A stretch of DNA of 64,000 nt from Achromobacter mucicolens. Lineage in GTDB: Bacteria > Pseudomonadota > Gammaproteobacteria > Burkholderiales > Burkholderiaceae_B. Shown one piece after another: positions 32,054 to 42,200 of the stretch. Under the pieces are notes generated by a model. That model was given only the letters and a program-made list of their open reading frames with translations, had not been told where the DNA came from and made no database searches. Every line of letters begins with the position of its first letter. Within the stretch, counting starts at the first letter, position 1. Where the stretch lies: positions 62,001 to 126,000 of the forward strand of contig NZ_CADIJP010000013.1 in NCBI RefSeq assembly GCF_902859725.1, written 5' to 3'. The position numbers and the translations under genes were made by a program.

Positions 32054-33034
32054 TCAGGGCGTGATGACGATGGCGCCGGTGACGGCGCGGCGCTCGGCGG
32101 CGCGATGCGCGTCCTGGATCTGCGTCAGGCCGTAGCGCGCACCGATGGCCGCGCGGACCGCGCCGCTTCGCATGGCGTCAAAGACGTCCGCCGCATTGGC
32201 GCGGAACGTCTGCGTATCCGCGTTGTGCGGAAACACGGACGGACGCGTCAGGAACAGGCACCCTTTCTTGTTCAGCAGTTCGGGGTCGATGGCCGGAGCC
32301 GGGCCGGAGGCCGCGCCGAACAGCACGACCATGCCGAACGGCGCCGCGCAGTCCAGCGATCCCATGAACGTGTGCCGGGCCACCGAGTCATAGACGACGC
32401 GCGCCTTCCTGCCGCCTGTGGCCGCGATCACCTGCTGGACCCAGTCGTCCTGCGAGTAGTCGATGGCGGCATCGCAGCCGGCCGCGCGGGCCACGTCGCA
32501 TTTGGCGGCGGAGCCGGCCGTGCCGATGACGGTGGCGCCCAGCGCATGCGCCCAGCCGCTCAGGATCTGACCCACCCCGCCGGCGGCGGCATGCACCAGC
32601 ACGATGTCGCCGGGCTGGACCGCGTAGGTCTTCTTGACCAGGTATTGCGCCGTCATGGCCTTGAAGAAGACGGCCGCGGCGTCCTCGTCGGAGATGCCCG
32701 CCGGGATCTTCACCAGTTTCGCGGCCGGCACGTTGCGCCGGTCGGCGTACGCGCCCACGCCGGCGTTCATGTAGACCACATGGTCGCCCACGCGCAGGTC
32801 CGTCACGCCTTCGGCCACCGCCTCGATCACGCCGGCCGCTTCATGGCCCAGCCCCGTGGGCGTGGGCAGCGGATACTTGCCCGCGCGCTGGTAGATGTCG
32901 ATGTAGTTGAAACCGATGGCTGTCTGCCGCAGCTGCGCCTCGCCGGGCCCGGGGGGCGGCAGCGCGGTGTCGACGAGCCGCATGACTTCAGGGCCCCCAA
33001 ATTCAGTCAACTGGATGGAACGTGCCTGCGTCAT
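32054..33034 (-). CDS. qor: NADPH:quinone oxidoreductase (zinc-independent MDR family)
   Basis: A 326-aa protein of the quinone oxidoreductase type. Visible motifs: GFNYIDIYQRAGKYPLP, the GLGHEAAGVIEAV region and the nucleotide-binding loop AAAGGVGQI. Structural-zinc cysteines of classical alcohol dehydrogenases are absent. It reduces quinones or enones with NADPH in the cytoplasm. It lies 47 bp downstream of the cyclodeaminase-family gene on the same strand and may share its transcript. Confidence 0.9.
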   Translation of the reverse strand: MTQARSIQLTEFGGPEVMRLVDTALPPPGPGEAQLRQTAIGFNYIDIYQRAGKYPLPTPTGLGHEAAGVIEAVAEGVTDLRVGDHVVYMNAGVGAYADRRNVPAAKLVKIPAGISDEDAAAVFFKAMTAQYLVKKTYAVQPGDIVLVHAAAGGVGQILSGWAHALGATVIGTAGSAAKCDVARAAGCDAAIDYSQDDWVQQVIAATGGRKARVVYDSVARHTFMGSLDCAAPFGMVVLFGAASGPAPAIDPELLNKKGCLFLTRPSVFPHNADTQTFRANAADVFDAMRSGAVRAAIGARYGLTQIQDAHRAAERRAVTGAIVITP

Positions 33035-33081
33035 GCGTCGTCTCCTTGGGGTGTTTTTTGGCGGGCCGGCGGGCCCGGCTT

Positions 33082-34017
33082 TCAGTCCTTCGCGGATTCG
33101 TACACCAGCGTCGCCAGCGTCAGGTCTTCCAGCGCGCTGCCCACGGCCTTGAACACCGTGATTTCCTGATCGTTGCTTCGACCCGGACGTTCGCCCGCGG
33201 CGAGCTGGTGCAGATTGCCGGCGATGCCCTCGCGCGTCAGCACGCCGGCCTCGAACGCCGACAGCAGGTCGCCGGACTTGGTGGGCGCCTCGTCGGTGTC
33301 CACGTAGACCGTGGTGCCGTCAAAGCAGGCCGGGTCGGTCTCGCGCATCTCGGGCTTGAAGCTGCCGATCAGGTCCAGGTGCGTGCCGGGCCGCAGCCAC
33401 GCGCCGCGGATGAGCGGTTCGGTGGACAGCGTGGCGCAGCTGACGATGTCGGCCTGGCCGGTGGCGGCCTGCAGGTCGGTCACGGCTTGCGCATCGAAGC
33501 CCTCGTCGCGCAGGCGAGCCGCCAGCGCCTCGGCCCCCGCTGGCCGCACGTTCCAGACCAGCACGCGCTCGATCGGGCGTACCGTGCGCATGGCCTGCGC
33601 CACCAGTCCCGCGATGCGTCCGGAGCCCACGATGAGCAGTGTGCGGGCATCGGCGCGGGCAAGGTAGTCCGCGCCCAGCGCGGCGGCGCCGGCGGTGCGG
33701 TACACGGTGACGATGTCGCCGTCCACGTGCGCGACCGGCACCCCCGTCCTGGCGCTGTACAGGTTGTAGGTGGCGTGCAGGCCGGGCAGGCCCTGATGCG
33801 TGTTCTCAGGGAAGATGTTGATGATCTTCACGCCTAAATATCCGCGTTCGCTCCACGCGGGCATGATGAGCGAGGTGCCGTTCGCGTTGCCGGAATGGAT
33901 GGCGTGGACGTGGCGGGCGGGCACCGTGGCGCCTTCGCGGAAGGCGTCCCGCAGGGCGGGAATGACGGTGTCGAAGGACAGGGCGTTGCGGGTCTGCTCG
34001 GTGTCGATTAAGCGCAT
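33082..34017 (-). CDS. Ornithine cyclodeaminase / mu-crystallin family protein
   Basis: A 311-aa protein with the family NAD(P)-binding loop LIVGSGRIAGLVAQAM, the substrate-side motif YLGVKIINIFPEN and HLDLIGSFKPEMRE near the C terminus. Members include ornithine cyclodeaminase, alanine dehydrogenase and delta1-pyrroline-2-carboxylate reductase, and sequence alone does not separate them. An in-frame ATG at 34044 is an alternative start with no better ribosome-binding site. Confidence 0.85.
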   Translation of the reverse strand: MRLIDTEQTRNALSFDTVIPALRDAFREGATVPARHVHAIHSGNANGTSLIMPAWSERGYLGVKIINIFPENTHQGLPGLHATYNLYSARTGVPVAHVDGDIVTVYRTAGAAALGADYLARADARTLLIVGSGRIAGLVAQAMRTVRPIERVLVWNVRPAGAEALAARLRDEGFDAQAVTDLQAATGQADIVSCATLSTEPLIRGAWLRPGTHLDLIGSFKPEMRETDPACFDGTTVYVDTDEAPTKSGDLLSAFEAGVLTREGIAGNLHQLAAGERPGRSNDQEITVFKAVGSALEDLTLATLVYESAKD

Positions 34018-34090
34018 CGGATCGTTGCCTGCATGGTCGGTCAATCAAGGGGCCACCGGGCAGTCTAGCAGCGCGGCGGCGGCGGCACCC

Positions 34091-34121
34091 AAAAGAAATT
34101 GCCCGCGCAGGCGCGGGCAAT
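34091..34121 (-). terminator. Terminator of the N-carbamoylase gene (minus strand)
   Basis: ATTGCCCGCGC (34098-34108) pairs with GCGCGGGCAAT (34111-34121). Read on the minus strand, the stem is followed by TTCTTTT. Confidence 0.82.
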
Positions 34122-34148
34122 CCGGGGTACGGCAAGACGCCCTCAGCC

Positions 34149-35108
34149 TCAGTCGGCGTCGGGCCGCGGCAGCGGGTCGCCCGCGCCGGTGCGCTCGACG
34201 ATGAGCTTGTAGTGATGCGGGCTGCGATGCTTGGCGAAATTGAAGACGTGGTCGCGGAACGTCTGGCCCAGCGCGAGATCGATGCGGGCGGTGATCACCT
34301 CGTCTTCCTCGCCGCTTGCGCGGGCCACGATCTCGCCGGACGGGGCCACGATCATCGAGCTGCCGATCATGTGATGACCGTCTTCAAAGCCGCACTTGGC
34401 GGCCGCGCCGATCCACACCGCGTTCTGGTAGGCGCTGGCCTGCAGCACGATCTCGTGCGTGGTGGTGCGCAGGTGCGCGGGCTCGTTCCAGTGAATGTTC
34501 AACGACGGCGTGTTGTAGCCCAGCACGATCAGCTCGGCGCTTTGCAGCGACATGACGCGGTAGGTCTCGGGCCAGCGCCGGTCATTGCACAGGCACATGC
34601 CGATCTTCACGTCGTTGGTTTCCCAAACGCCAAAGCCCAGGTCGCCGACCTCGAAGAACTTCTTTTCCAGATGCTGGAAGGGGGCGTCGGGCTTGTGGTC
34701 CGAGTGGCCCGGCAGGTGGATCTTGCGGTACTTGCCGATGATTTTGGCGCTGCGGTCCACGAGGATCGCGGTGTTGAACTGACGGCCTTGCGGCGTCAGC
34801 TCGGCATAGCCCAGGTAAAAGCCGATGCCCAGCTCGCGCGCCGTGTCGAACAGCGGCTGCACGTCGGCGTTGGGCATGCTCTTCTCGAAGTAGCGCTCCA
34901 CCGCCTCGGCGTCGTCCATCCAGTAGCGGGGAAAGAACGTCGTCAGCGCCAGCTCGGGAAACACGACGAATTCCGCCTGGCGGGCGGCAGCTTCGCGCAT
35001 CATCTCGACGAGGCGGCGCACGACCACCGCGCGGGAATCGGCAAGATTGACGGCGCCCATCTGAGCGACGGCCAGGCCCATTTTGCGGGACGGGGAAGAG
35101 GGGGTCAC
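34149..35108 (-). CDS. N-carbamoyl-D-amino-acid hydrolase (nitrilase superfamily)
   Basis: A 319-aa amidohydrolase. The nitrilase catalytic triad is present: Glu in FPELALTTFFPR, Lys in YRKIHLPGHSDH and Cys in MCLCNDRRWPE. The DRRWPE and HSDH contexts are typical of D-carbamoylases, which convert N-carbamoyl-D-amino acids to D-amino acids, CO2 and ammonia. GTG at 35108 is preferred because GGAG lies five bases upstream; an ATG at 35141 would add 11 residues. No hydantoinase gene is nearby. Confidence 0.88.
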   Translation of the reverse strand: MTPSSPSRKMGLAVAQMGAVNLADSRAVVVRRLVEMMREAAARQAEFVVFPELALTTFFPRYWMDDAEAVERYFEKSMPNADVQPLFDTARELGIGFYLGYAELTPQGRQFNTAILVDRSAKIIGKYRKIHLPGHSDHKPDAPFQHLEKKFFEVGDLGFGVWETNDVKIGMCLCNDRRWPETYRVMSLQSAELIVLGYNTPSLNIHWNEPAHLRTTTHEIVLQASAYQNAVWIGAAAKCGFEDGHHMIGSSMIVAPSGEIVARASGEEDEVITARIDLALGQTFRDHVFNFAKHRSPHHYKLIVERTGAGDPLPRPDAD

Positions 35109-35519
35109 AGGAATCTCCAGATGAAAGGCCGAAGGCGGCAAGCATGCCCGGGTCCGAGCCGATCCGATACCGCGCCCGATCCCGCGCGGGGCGCGCGCAG
35201 TCGGCCCCTAGCGCCGATGCAACCCGTTGATCTGCCTCGAGAATTTCGGCATGGCCGCGGGCTGGTCCGTACCTGTGCATAACGCGGGATCATGGGCGTC
35301 GCGCAAATTCTGATATCGGGTTTCCCCGTAGAAGGGGCCGCCAAGCCACGCGGGCCGGCATTCCGGGCAAGGGCTGCGCGGGGGGCGGGGGGCCGTTTCT
35401 AAAGCCACAATTGGCGGGTCCGCAGGGGTGAATTTCACGTTTAAGGATGTGAATCTTCGGTTACATTGCCTTACGCGCAGAATGACTCACCACGCGCCGC
35501 CCATGTGTCACCGGTCCCC
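35109..35519. promoter_or_regulatory. Intergenic region between the N-carbamoylase and EAL genes
   Basis: A 411-bp stretch without a supportable gene. Most is GC-rich. A more AT-rich patch around 35430-35485 (TTTCACGTTTAAGG, TTCGGTTACATTG) probably holds the promoter of the EAL gene. No clear repeat or terminator. Confidence 0.35.
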
Positions 35520-37046
35520 ATGTCACGTCCCAGAATTGCGGCTTTCGTGTTGTTGTTGTCGGCGCTTGGATTCCTCGCGGGGGTGCTGGCTGGACGCCAG
35601 ATCGAGCTGAACCAGGCCGACGACAGGCTTGCCGGGCATAACACCCGGCTGCTGGCGCACGCGCTGCGCGTGGCGCAGGAGGGCCACCGCCTCATGGCCG
35701 CGGCCACGCAGGGCGGCGCCCTGTGTTCGGATGCGGACGTGGCGACCCTGCGCGTGCTGCTCTTCAATTCCACCTACATCCGGGACATCGGCCGCACGCT
35801 GGGCGGCATGCTGCGTTGTTCGGCCGCCTGGGGCAAGCTGCCCGAGCCGCTGGCCCTGCCGCCGCCGGCGTTCACGGTGTCCAGCGGACTGCAGCTCTGG
35901 GTGGGCGCGGCCAATATCGTTGACCGCCGCATCATCGGCGACATGGCTTCACTGCGCGACGTCATCGTGTTCACGGCGCCGGGCGCCTTCGACGGCTTTC
36001 CCGAACCGGGATCGGGCATCGACGCCAAGATCGTGACGCGTGACGGCAGCCACGTGTACCGGCGCTTTGGCCGCGCGCACGATCTGGACGTGCCCGCCGA
36101 TGGCGACGGCGGCGACGGTCTTGGCTTCGCGCCCGAGCGCCGCGCCTGGCTGTGCGCGCCGGATGGCGGCCCCGATATCTGCGTCGTGTCCCGGCTGCGG
36201 TCCGATGCCTGGTTCCAGCTTCCCGCGATGGTGATGTCGGTCGTCGGCGCCCTGGCGCTTGCCTTTCTGGCCGGCCTTTGCGTCATGTGGCGCCTGCATG
36301 CGGGCAGCGCCCGGACCGAGCTGCGCAAGGCCATCCTGGCCGGCGACATCCAGGTCCACTACCAGCCGCTGCGCCAGCTCGCCACGCGGCAACTGGCCGG
36401 CTTCGAAGCGCTGGCGCGTTGGCGCGCCCGCGGCCGCGACGTCTCGCCGATCCTGTTCGTGCCGCTGGCCGAGGCGATGGGACTGGGCCGCGCGCTGTCG
36501 CGGCTGGTGACGTCGCAGGCGCTGCGCGATCTGCACGAACGCCTTCGGTGCAACCCGGCGCTCTACGTCAGCATCAACGTGTCGGCGGCTGACCTGAAGG
36601 ACGCGGGCTACCGGAACTTCCTGATGGACGCGGTCAGCGAGCGCGGCCTGATGCCCGCCAATGTGGCGCTGGAGATTACCGAGGGCACGCCGTTGTCCGA
36701 CGGCCATGTGCTGGCGATGGTCAAGGCATTGCGCGGCAAGGGTTTCAAGGTATTCATCGACGATTTCGGCACGGGCCATTCGAACCTGAACTACCTGGCC
36801 GAACTGCAGGCCGACGCGATCAAGCTGGACCGCAGCTTCACCAGCGCCATCGGCGCGGAGGACGCGGGCACCCTGATCGTGGACCACGTGATTGCCATCT
36901 CGCGCGAGCTGGGCATCAACCTCATCATCGAGGGCATCGAAACCGAAGCGCAGGCCAGCTATCTGCTTGCGCGCCAGCCCGCGGCGGTGGGCCAAGGCTG
37001 GCTGTTCGGCCGGCCGGTGCCCTTGGCCGACATCGTCGCCGAGTGA
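35520..37046 (+). CDS. CSS-motif / EAL-domain c-di-GMP phosphodiesterase
   Basis: A 508-aa inner-membrane protein. One N-terminal helix (about residues 5-23), a periplasmic CSS-motif region with LCSDADVATLR, a second helix (about 238-262) and a cytoplasmic EAL domain. Catalytic features are intact: EALARW (E296), the ITEG glutamate, DDFGTGHSN, IKLD and the terminal GQGWLFGRP. It should hydrolyse c-di-GMP, with activity set by the redox state of periplasmic cysteines as in the PdeB/PdeC group. The start is the ATG at 35520; a TTG 54 bases upstream adds a poor extension. Confidence 0.9.
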   Translation: MSRPRIAAFVLLLSALGFLAGVLAGRQIELNQADDRLAGHNTRLLAHALRVAQEGHRLMAAATQGGALCSDADVATLRVLLFNSTYIRDIGRTLGGMLRCSAAWGKLPEPLALPPPAFTVSSGLQLWVGAANIVDRRIIGDMASLRDVIVFTAPGAFDGFPEPGSGIDAKIVTRDGSHVYRRFGRAHDLDVPADGDGGDGLGFAPERRAWLCAPDGGPDICVVSRLRSDAWFQLPAMVMSVVGALALAFLAGLCVMWRLHAGSARTELRKAILAGDIQVHYQPLRQLATRQLAGFEALARWRARGRDVSPILFVPLAEAMGLGRALSRLVTSQALRDLHERLRCNPALYVSINVSAADLKDAGYRNFLMDAVSERGLMPANVALEITEGTPLSDGHVLAMVKALRGKGFKVFIDDFGTGHSNLNYLAELQADAIKLDRSFTSAIGAEDAGTLIVDHVIAISRELGINLIIEGIETEAQASYLLARQPAAVGQGWLFGRPVPLADIVAE

Positions 37047-37219
37047 CAGGCTGGCGGCGGCTTGTCGAATGTCTATTTTATTTTGCGCACAGCCGACATA
37101 ATCCGAACCTTCCGTCCTGGCGCGCCGCCGGCATTATCTTTACCGCACCAAATTATTATTGGCCGGTTTTGCAGATAGAATGCCTGCGTTGTTTAACGGG
37201 TTAATTTGTTGTATCTGCC

Positions 37220-38272
37220 ATGGGACTGGACCATACGCTTGTCGATAACCTGCTGCGCATCCTGCCGTATGTCGAGGATGAAGAGGCCGAAGCGATGGAG
37301 ATGGGCATGGGCATGGCGGAAATCCGCAACCGGCTCGCGACGCTGCTGAACCCCGCGCCGGGCGACAAGCAGATCCGCCGCACGCTGCTCAAGCTCGATT
37401 GCGTCGGCAGTGTGGGCGCCACCCGCGGCAAGCTCTGGTACCGCACCCTGCGGCGCACCGATTTCCACATCCAGAACATGAACGCCAACATGGCGATGGC
37501 CATGTGCGCGCTCAAGCAGGTGGCCGACCGCCACCTGCCGGCCGTCGTGCTGGACGACCTGGAAGCCACCTTCGACAGCGCGTGGCGATATCTGCAGACG
37601 CATCGCTCCCAGCCCGCGATCGGACCGGCGCATGAGTGGGCGCGCAAGATCCTGCGTATCGACGGCACGCATCCCATCGTGCTGCCCACGGTGCCGGCCG
37701 AGGTCTACCGCCAGGTCAGCGGCGCGCTGTACTACAACCGCAAACTGTCATTTCGCAACACGCCCTTTGGCGAAAAGACGCCTGCCGAACGCCTTTACGT
37801 GATGACGCCGCTGGCGATGGTCGACCGCGCGGGCGTGCTGTACATGGTGGCGTGGGGGCCAAGCCAGCCTGGCAGGCGATTCCTGTTCCGCATGGACAGG
37901 CTGTCCGAGGTGCGGCTGCTGGACGAGCCGGCCGATCCGGACCCCACGTTCGACCTGCAGGACTTCGTGCGCCGCGAGGAAGCCTTGAACTTCGATCCGG
38001 GCGAGGAAACCCGGATCCGGCTGCACGCCGCCGAACCCATGATGGACGACGGCCGGCGGCGGCGTCATCCGCTGCGCGAGTTCTGGCTGTCGGGCGATCA
38101 GCAGATCGAAGAGGACGAGCACGGTTTCATGCTGACGGCCACCGTGCGCCCATCCGTCATGCTGTGGCAATTGCTGCACGGCCACGCGTCCTCGATCGAG
38201 GTGCTGGAACCCGAAGCCATTCGCAACCGCTTTGCCCACGAGGCGCGCGAACTGGCGCGCCGCTACCTCTAG
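37220..38272 (+). CDS. WYL-domain transcriptional regulator
   Basis: A 350-aa protein with an N-terminal winged-helix-like region (IRNRLATLLNPAPGDKQIRR) and a C-terminal WYL domain: LYYNRKLSFRNTPF, the core LYVMTPLAMVDRAGVLYMVAWG and RFLFRMDRLSEV. WYL proteins sense ligands, often nucleotides, and commonly regulate defence or stress genes. TTAACGGGTTAA, a near-palindrome, lies about 20-30 bases before the ATG and could be its own operator. The gene is convergent with the sirtuin-like gene; the two stop codons overlap in the sequence CTAG. Confidence 0.85.
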   Translation: MGLDHTLVDNLLRILPYVEDEEAEAMEMGMGMAEIRNRLATLLNPAPGDKQIRRTLLKLDCVGSVGATRGKLWYRTLRRTDFHIQNMNANMAMAMCALKQVADRHLPAVVLDDLEATFDSAWRYLQTHRSQPAIGPAHEWARKILRIDGTHPIVLPTVPAEVYRQVSGALYYNRKLSFRNTPFGEKTPAERLYVMTPLAMVDRAGVLYMVAWGPSQPGRRFLFRMDRLSEVRLLDEPADPDPTFDLQDFVRREEALNFDPGEETRIRLHAAEPMMDDGRRRRHPLREFWLSGDQQIEEDEHGFMLTATVRPSVMLWQLLHGHASSIEVLEPEAIRNRFAHEARELARRYL

Positions 38273-39060
38273 CCCGCCCCGCATCGTCCGGGCCAGGCGC
38301 GCGCCAGCAGCAGCGGCAGCACCTTTTCGGCCGGCCCCCTGATGTTGTGGCTGGCCACGCGATCGAGCATCGTGGGGTTGGGATTGACCTGCACAAGCTG
38401 CGCGCCGTATCCCATCGCCTCGTAGCAGAGTTCGGCCGCCGCCGACGTCTGGCATGACGTGCCAGCCGTCAGGACCAGATCGGCGTTGGCCGCCAGTCCC
38501 TTGGCCACCCGCCACACGGCGGGTGCGGGGGCCTCGCCGTGCCACAGCCGGCCCGGACGCACCAGGCCGCCGCAGATGCGGCAGGCGGGCGCGGGGGGAT
38601 ACGGGCCATGCCGCGCGGGCGCGTCCGGCGGCGCCGTCAGCGTATGGGGCATGGCGCAGGCCGAACATCGCGGCTGGTCGAACCGGCCTTGCAGGTGCAG
38701 GATGCGCGGGCTGCCCGCGCGTTCGTGCAACGTGTCGCCGTTCTGCGTCACCACGAATGTGCCCGGCACGCGCTCGGCCAGCGCGGCAATCGCGCGGTGC
38801 GCCGCGTTTGGCGTGGCGGCGAGCGCCCGGCGCCGCCGTTCCTCGTGCCAGGCCCACACCAGCGCCGGATCCCTGCGGAATCCCACGTCGGTGGCGAGCG
38901 CCGCGGCGTCGTAGCGGGCCCACAGGCCGCGCATGCCATCCCGGCTTTGCGGCAGACGGCTGGCGGGGTTCAGGCCCGATCCCGTCAGCACGACGACAAG
39001 GCGCGCGTCGCGCAGCAGTTGCACGAGGGAATCGGGAATATCGATTGTGCGAAGTTTCAT
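38269..39060 (-). CDS. Sirtuin (SIR2) family protein with an altered active site
   Basis: A 263-aa SIR2-fold protein. The zinc Cys pairs are kept (C132/C135 and C160/C163) and TQNGDTLHERAG matches the TQNIDxLHxxAG motif. However, the catalytic His of HxHG is Gln124 (ILHLQGRF), the GAGIS loop is GSGLN, and SGIPDFR is SRLPQSR. Normal NAD-dependent deacetylase activity is therefore doubtful; it might bind NAD or a related nucleotide. It overlaps the WYL gene by four bases tail to tail. Confidence 0.8.
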   Translation of the reverse strand: MKLRTIDIPDSLVQLLRDARLVVVLTGSGLNPASRLPQSRDGMRGLWARYDAAALATDVGFRRDPALVWAWHEERRRRALAATPNAAHRAIAALAERVPGTFVVTQNGDTLHERAGSPRILHLQGRFDQPRCSACAMPHTLTAPPDAPARHGPYPPAPACRICGGLVRPGRLWHGEAPAPAVWRVAKGLAANADLVLTAGTSCQTSAAAELCYEAMGYGAQLVQVNPNPTMLDRVASHNIRGPAEKVLPLLLARAWPGRCGAG

Positions 39061-39297
39061 GCGAGCCGCCCGTCAAATACCGCGCGATCAAGGCTGAAGA
39101 TAATCGTATCGAACAAACCAGGCATGTCGCTTCCATTCTCTGAAACACAACGGATTATGAGAGCGTATTTGGACAAAATGGGGTTGAATCAATCGCGACG
39201 GTATTTCAGCCGATTACTTGATTATCCGGCCGCATAATGGCCGCCGCTTCATTTGCTATTCTTGGCCTCCGCCATCGCACCGGCTCCTTCCCGCACC

Positions 39298-42200
39298 ATG
39301 CAAAAAAACGGCGACCGCCTTTTGTTTTCCGCTTCCGATCTGGTGGCGTTCCTGGAATGCGAGCACCTCACCACGCTGGATCTGATCAATCTGGACGACC
39401 CGTTGCCGCAAGCAGAAGAGGACGAACAGCTCGAACTGATCCAGCAAAAAGGGTTGGACCACGAACGCGCGTATCTGGAACGCCTGCGCGCCAGCGGACG
39501 GCGGATCGTCGACGTGAGCGATGCGGGCGACGGACTGGCCGCGCGTCTGGCCCGCACGCGCGAGGCGATGGCCGACGGCGCCGACGTCATCTACCAGGCG
39601 GCGTTTCGTCACGGCCGGTATCTCGGCCATGCCGACTTCCTGCAGAAGACCGCGCGCCCGTCGCGGCTGGGCGCCTACAGCTACGAGGCCAGCGACACCA
39701 AGCTGGCGCGTTCGGCGCGCGCCAAGTTCGCCATCCAGCTCTCGTTCTATTCGTGGCTGCTGGGCTTGGAGCAGGGCGCGGCGCCGCTGTACATGCATGT
39801 GGTGCTGGGCAGCGGCCGCGAGGTATCCCTGCGCGTGGCCGACTACGCGCATTATTTTCGCCAGGTCATGCGCCGCTTCGAGGCGCACGTGGACAAGCGC
39901 GACGATGCCGCCACCTATCCCGACCCTTGCGAGAAATGCGCCCAGTGCCGCTGGGACCCGCTGTGCAAGGCGCGCCGCGCGCAAGACGATCATCTGTCGC
40001 TGGTCGCCAACATCACGCGGCAGCAGATCCGCAAGCTGAACGCCCAGGGCATCCGCACGCTGGCGCAGCTGGGCACGCTGGCGCCGGACGCCACCGTGGC
40101 GCGCATGGAGCCCGCCATCCTGCACAAGCTGCGGGCGCAGGCGGCGCTGCAGTTGCGCGCCCGGACCGATGGGGGGCGTCATTGGGACCGCATCGCCAAG
40201 GACCCGGACGACGCCGCGCCGCGCGGTTTCGAACGCATGCCGCAGCCGGACCCGGGAGACATGTTCTTCGACATGGAAGGCGATCCGCTTGAGGAAGGCG
40301 GGCTGGAGTATCTGTTTGGCCTGTACGTCATCGACGACGGGCAGGAGCGCTTCGTTCCGTTCTGGGCGCACAACCGCAGCGAAGAAAAGCAGGCGTTCGA
40401 AGCCTTCATCGACTTCGTGGTGGCGCGCCTGCACCGCCATCCCGAGGCGCACATCTACCACTACGCGCCCTACGAGGCGACGGCAATCAAGCGGCTGATG
40501 TCGGTTCACGCGACCCGCGAGGCCGAAGTCGACAACCTGCTGCGCATGAACAAGCTGGTGGACCTGTACCAGGTCGTGCGCGAAGGCGTGCGCGTGTCCG
40601 AGCCGGGCTATTCGATCAAGAACATCGAGCATTTCTACCTGCCGCAGCGTGAGGGCGGCGTGACCAATGCCGGCGCCAGCATCGTCTATTACGAACGCTG
40701 GAAACGCACGGGCGAGGCGCAGTTGCTTCAGGACATTGCGGACTACAACCGCGACGATGTGCTGTCCACGTACAAGCTGCGCGACTGGCTGTGCGCGCTG
40801 CGTCCTGACGGCATGCCCTGGGCGAACCGCCGCGACGCGCAGGAAGAGATCGATGCCGCCCGGTTCCAGGTCGGCGAAAAGACGCAGGCCGAACTGCGCC
40901 TGGAGCCGTATCGCGCCGCGCTGCTCGGGCCCGTGCCGGCCGACGAAGCGCACTGGTCCAATCGCGACCGCTATCGCGCGCTGGTCTTCCAGTTGCTGGA
41001 CTTTCACCGCCGCGAGCAGAAGCCCGAGTGGTGGGCGATGTTCGCCCGCATGGAGGCGACCGAGGCCGAACTGGTGCAAGACAACGAATGCCTGGGCGGG
41101 CTGGTGCGCGACGACAGCGTGACCCCCGAGCCCGTGGCGCAATCGCTGCGCTACACCTACCGTTTCCCGGCGCAGCAGACCAAGCTGCGCTCCGGATCGG
41201 CCTGTGCGGACGTGCGCGGCGGGCCGGCCATCAGCCGGTTGACGCTCGATATGGGGGCCGGCGTGGCCACCTTCACCGTGTCGCGCAAGGCCACGCCGCC
41301 GCAGCGCCTGTCGCTCGGGCCGGGCAGGCCGGTCAGCATCGACGAACTGGCCAATGCCATGTTCCGCTATGGCGACGCGCTGCTGGCGTCGGCCGATGGC
41401 GCCAGCACGCCGTTCCGGGCGGTGGACGCGCTGCTGCGGCATGAACCGCCGCGCATCGCCGGCGTGGCGCCCGGCACCCCGCTGGCCGATCCGGGCGCGA
41501 ACCTGCTTGACCAGGTCGTGGACATCGTCGGCCGCATGGACGAGACCACGCTGTTCCTGCAGGGGCCGCCGGGGGCGGGCAAGACCTACACCGGGTCGCG
41601 CGTGCTGGTGCACCTGCTGCGCCAGGGCAAGCGCATCGCCGTTACGTCCAACAGCCACCATGCCATCAACAACCTGCTCGCCGGCCTGGAAAAGGCCGCG
41701 CGCGAGGCGGGCCTGGCGTTCACCGGCGCCAAGAAGTCGGGCAAGGAAGGCGACGATTCCTGTTTCAACGGCGAATTCATCGAAGACGTCTTTGCCAACG
41801 ACAAGATCGACCTGTCGCGCCATCAACTGGTGGCGGGCACGGCGTGGCTCTTTAGCCGGGCCGATTTTCAGCAGCAGTTCGATTACCTGTTCGTGGACGA
41901 GGCGGGCCAGGTCAGTCTGGCGAACCTGGTGGCGCTGGGCCAATGCGCGCGCAACATCGTGCTGCTGGGCGATCAGATGCAGTTGGGCCAGCCGACCAAG
42001 GGCACGCATCCCGGCCGCTCGGGCGAATCGACGCTGGAATACCTGCTGAACGGCCACGCCACCATCGCGGCCGATCGCGGCATCTTCCTGGACACCTCGT
42101 ACCGCATGCACCCGGCGATCTGCGGCTTCATTTCGGACGCCATCTACGACGGCCGGCTGCGCGCAGCGGAATCGGCGGCCGGGCAGGGCCTGGTGCTGGG

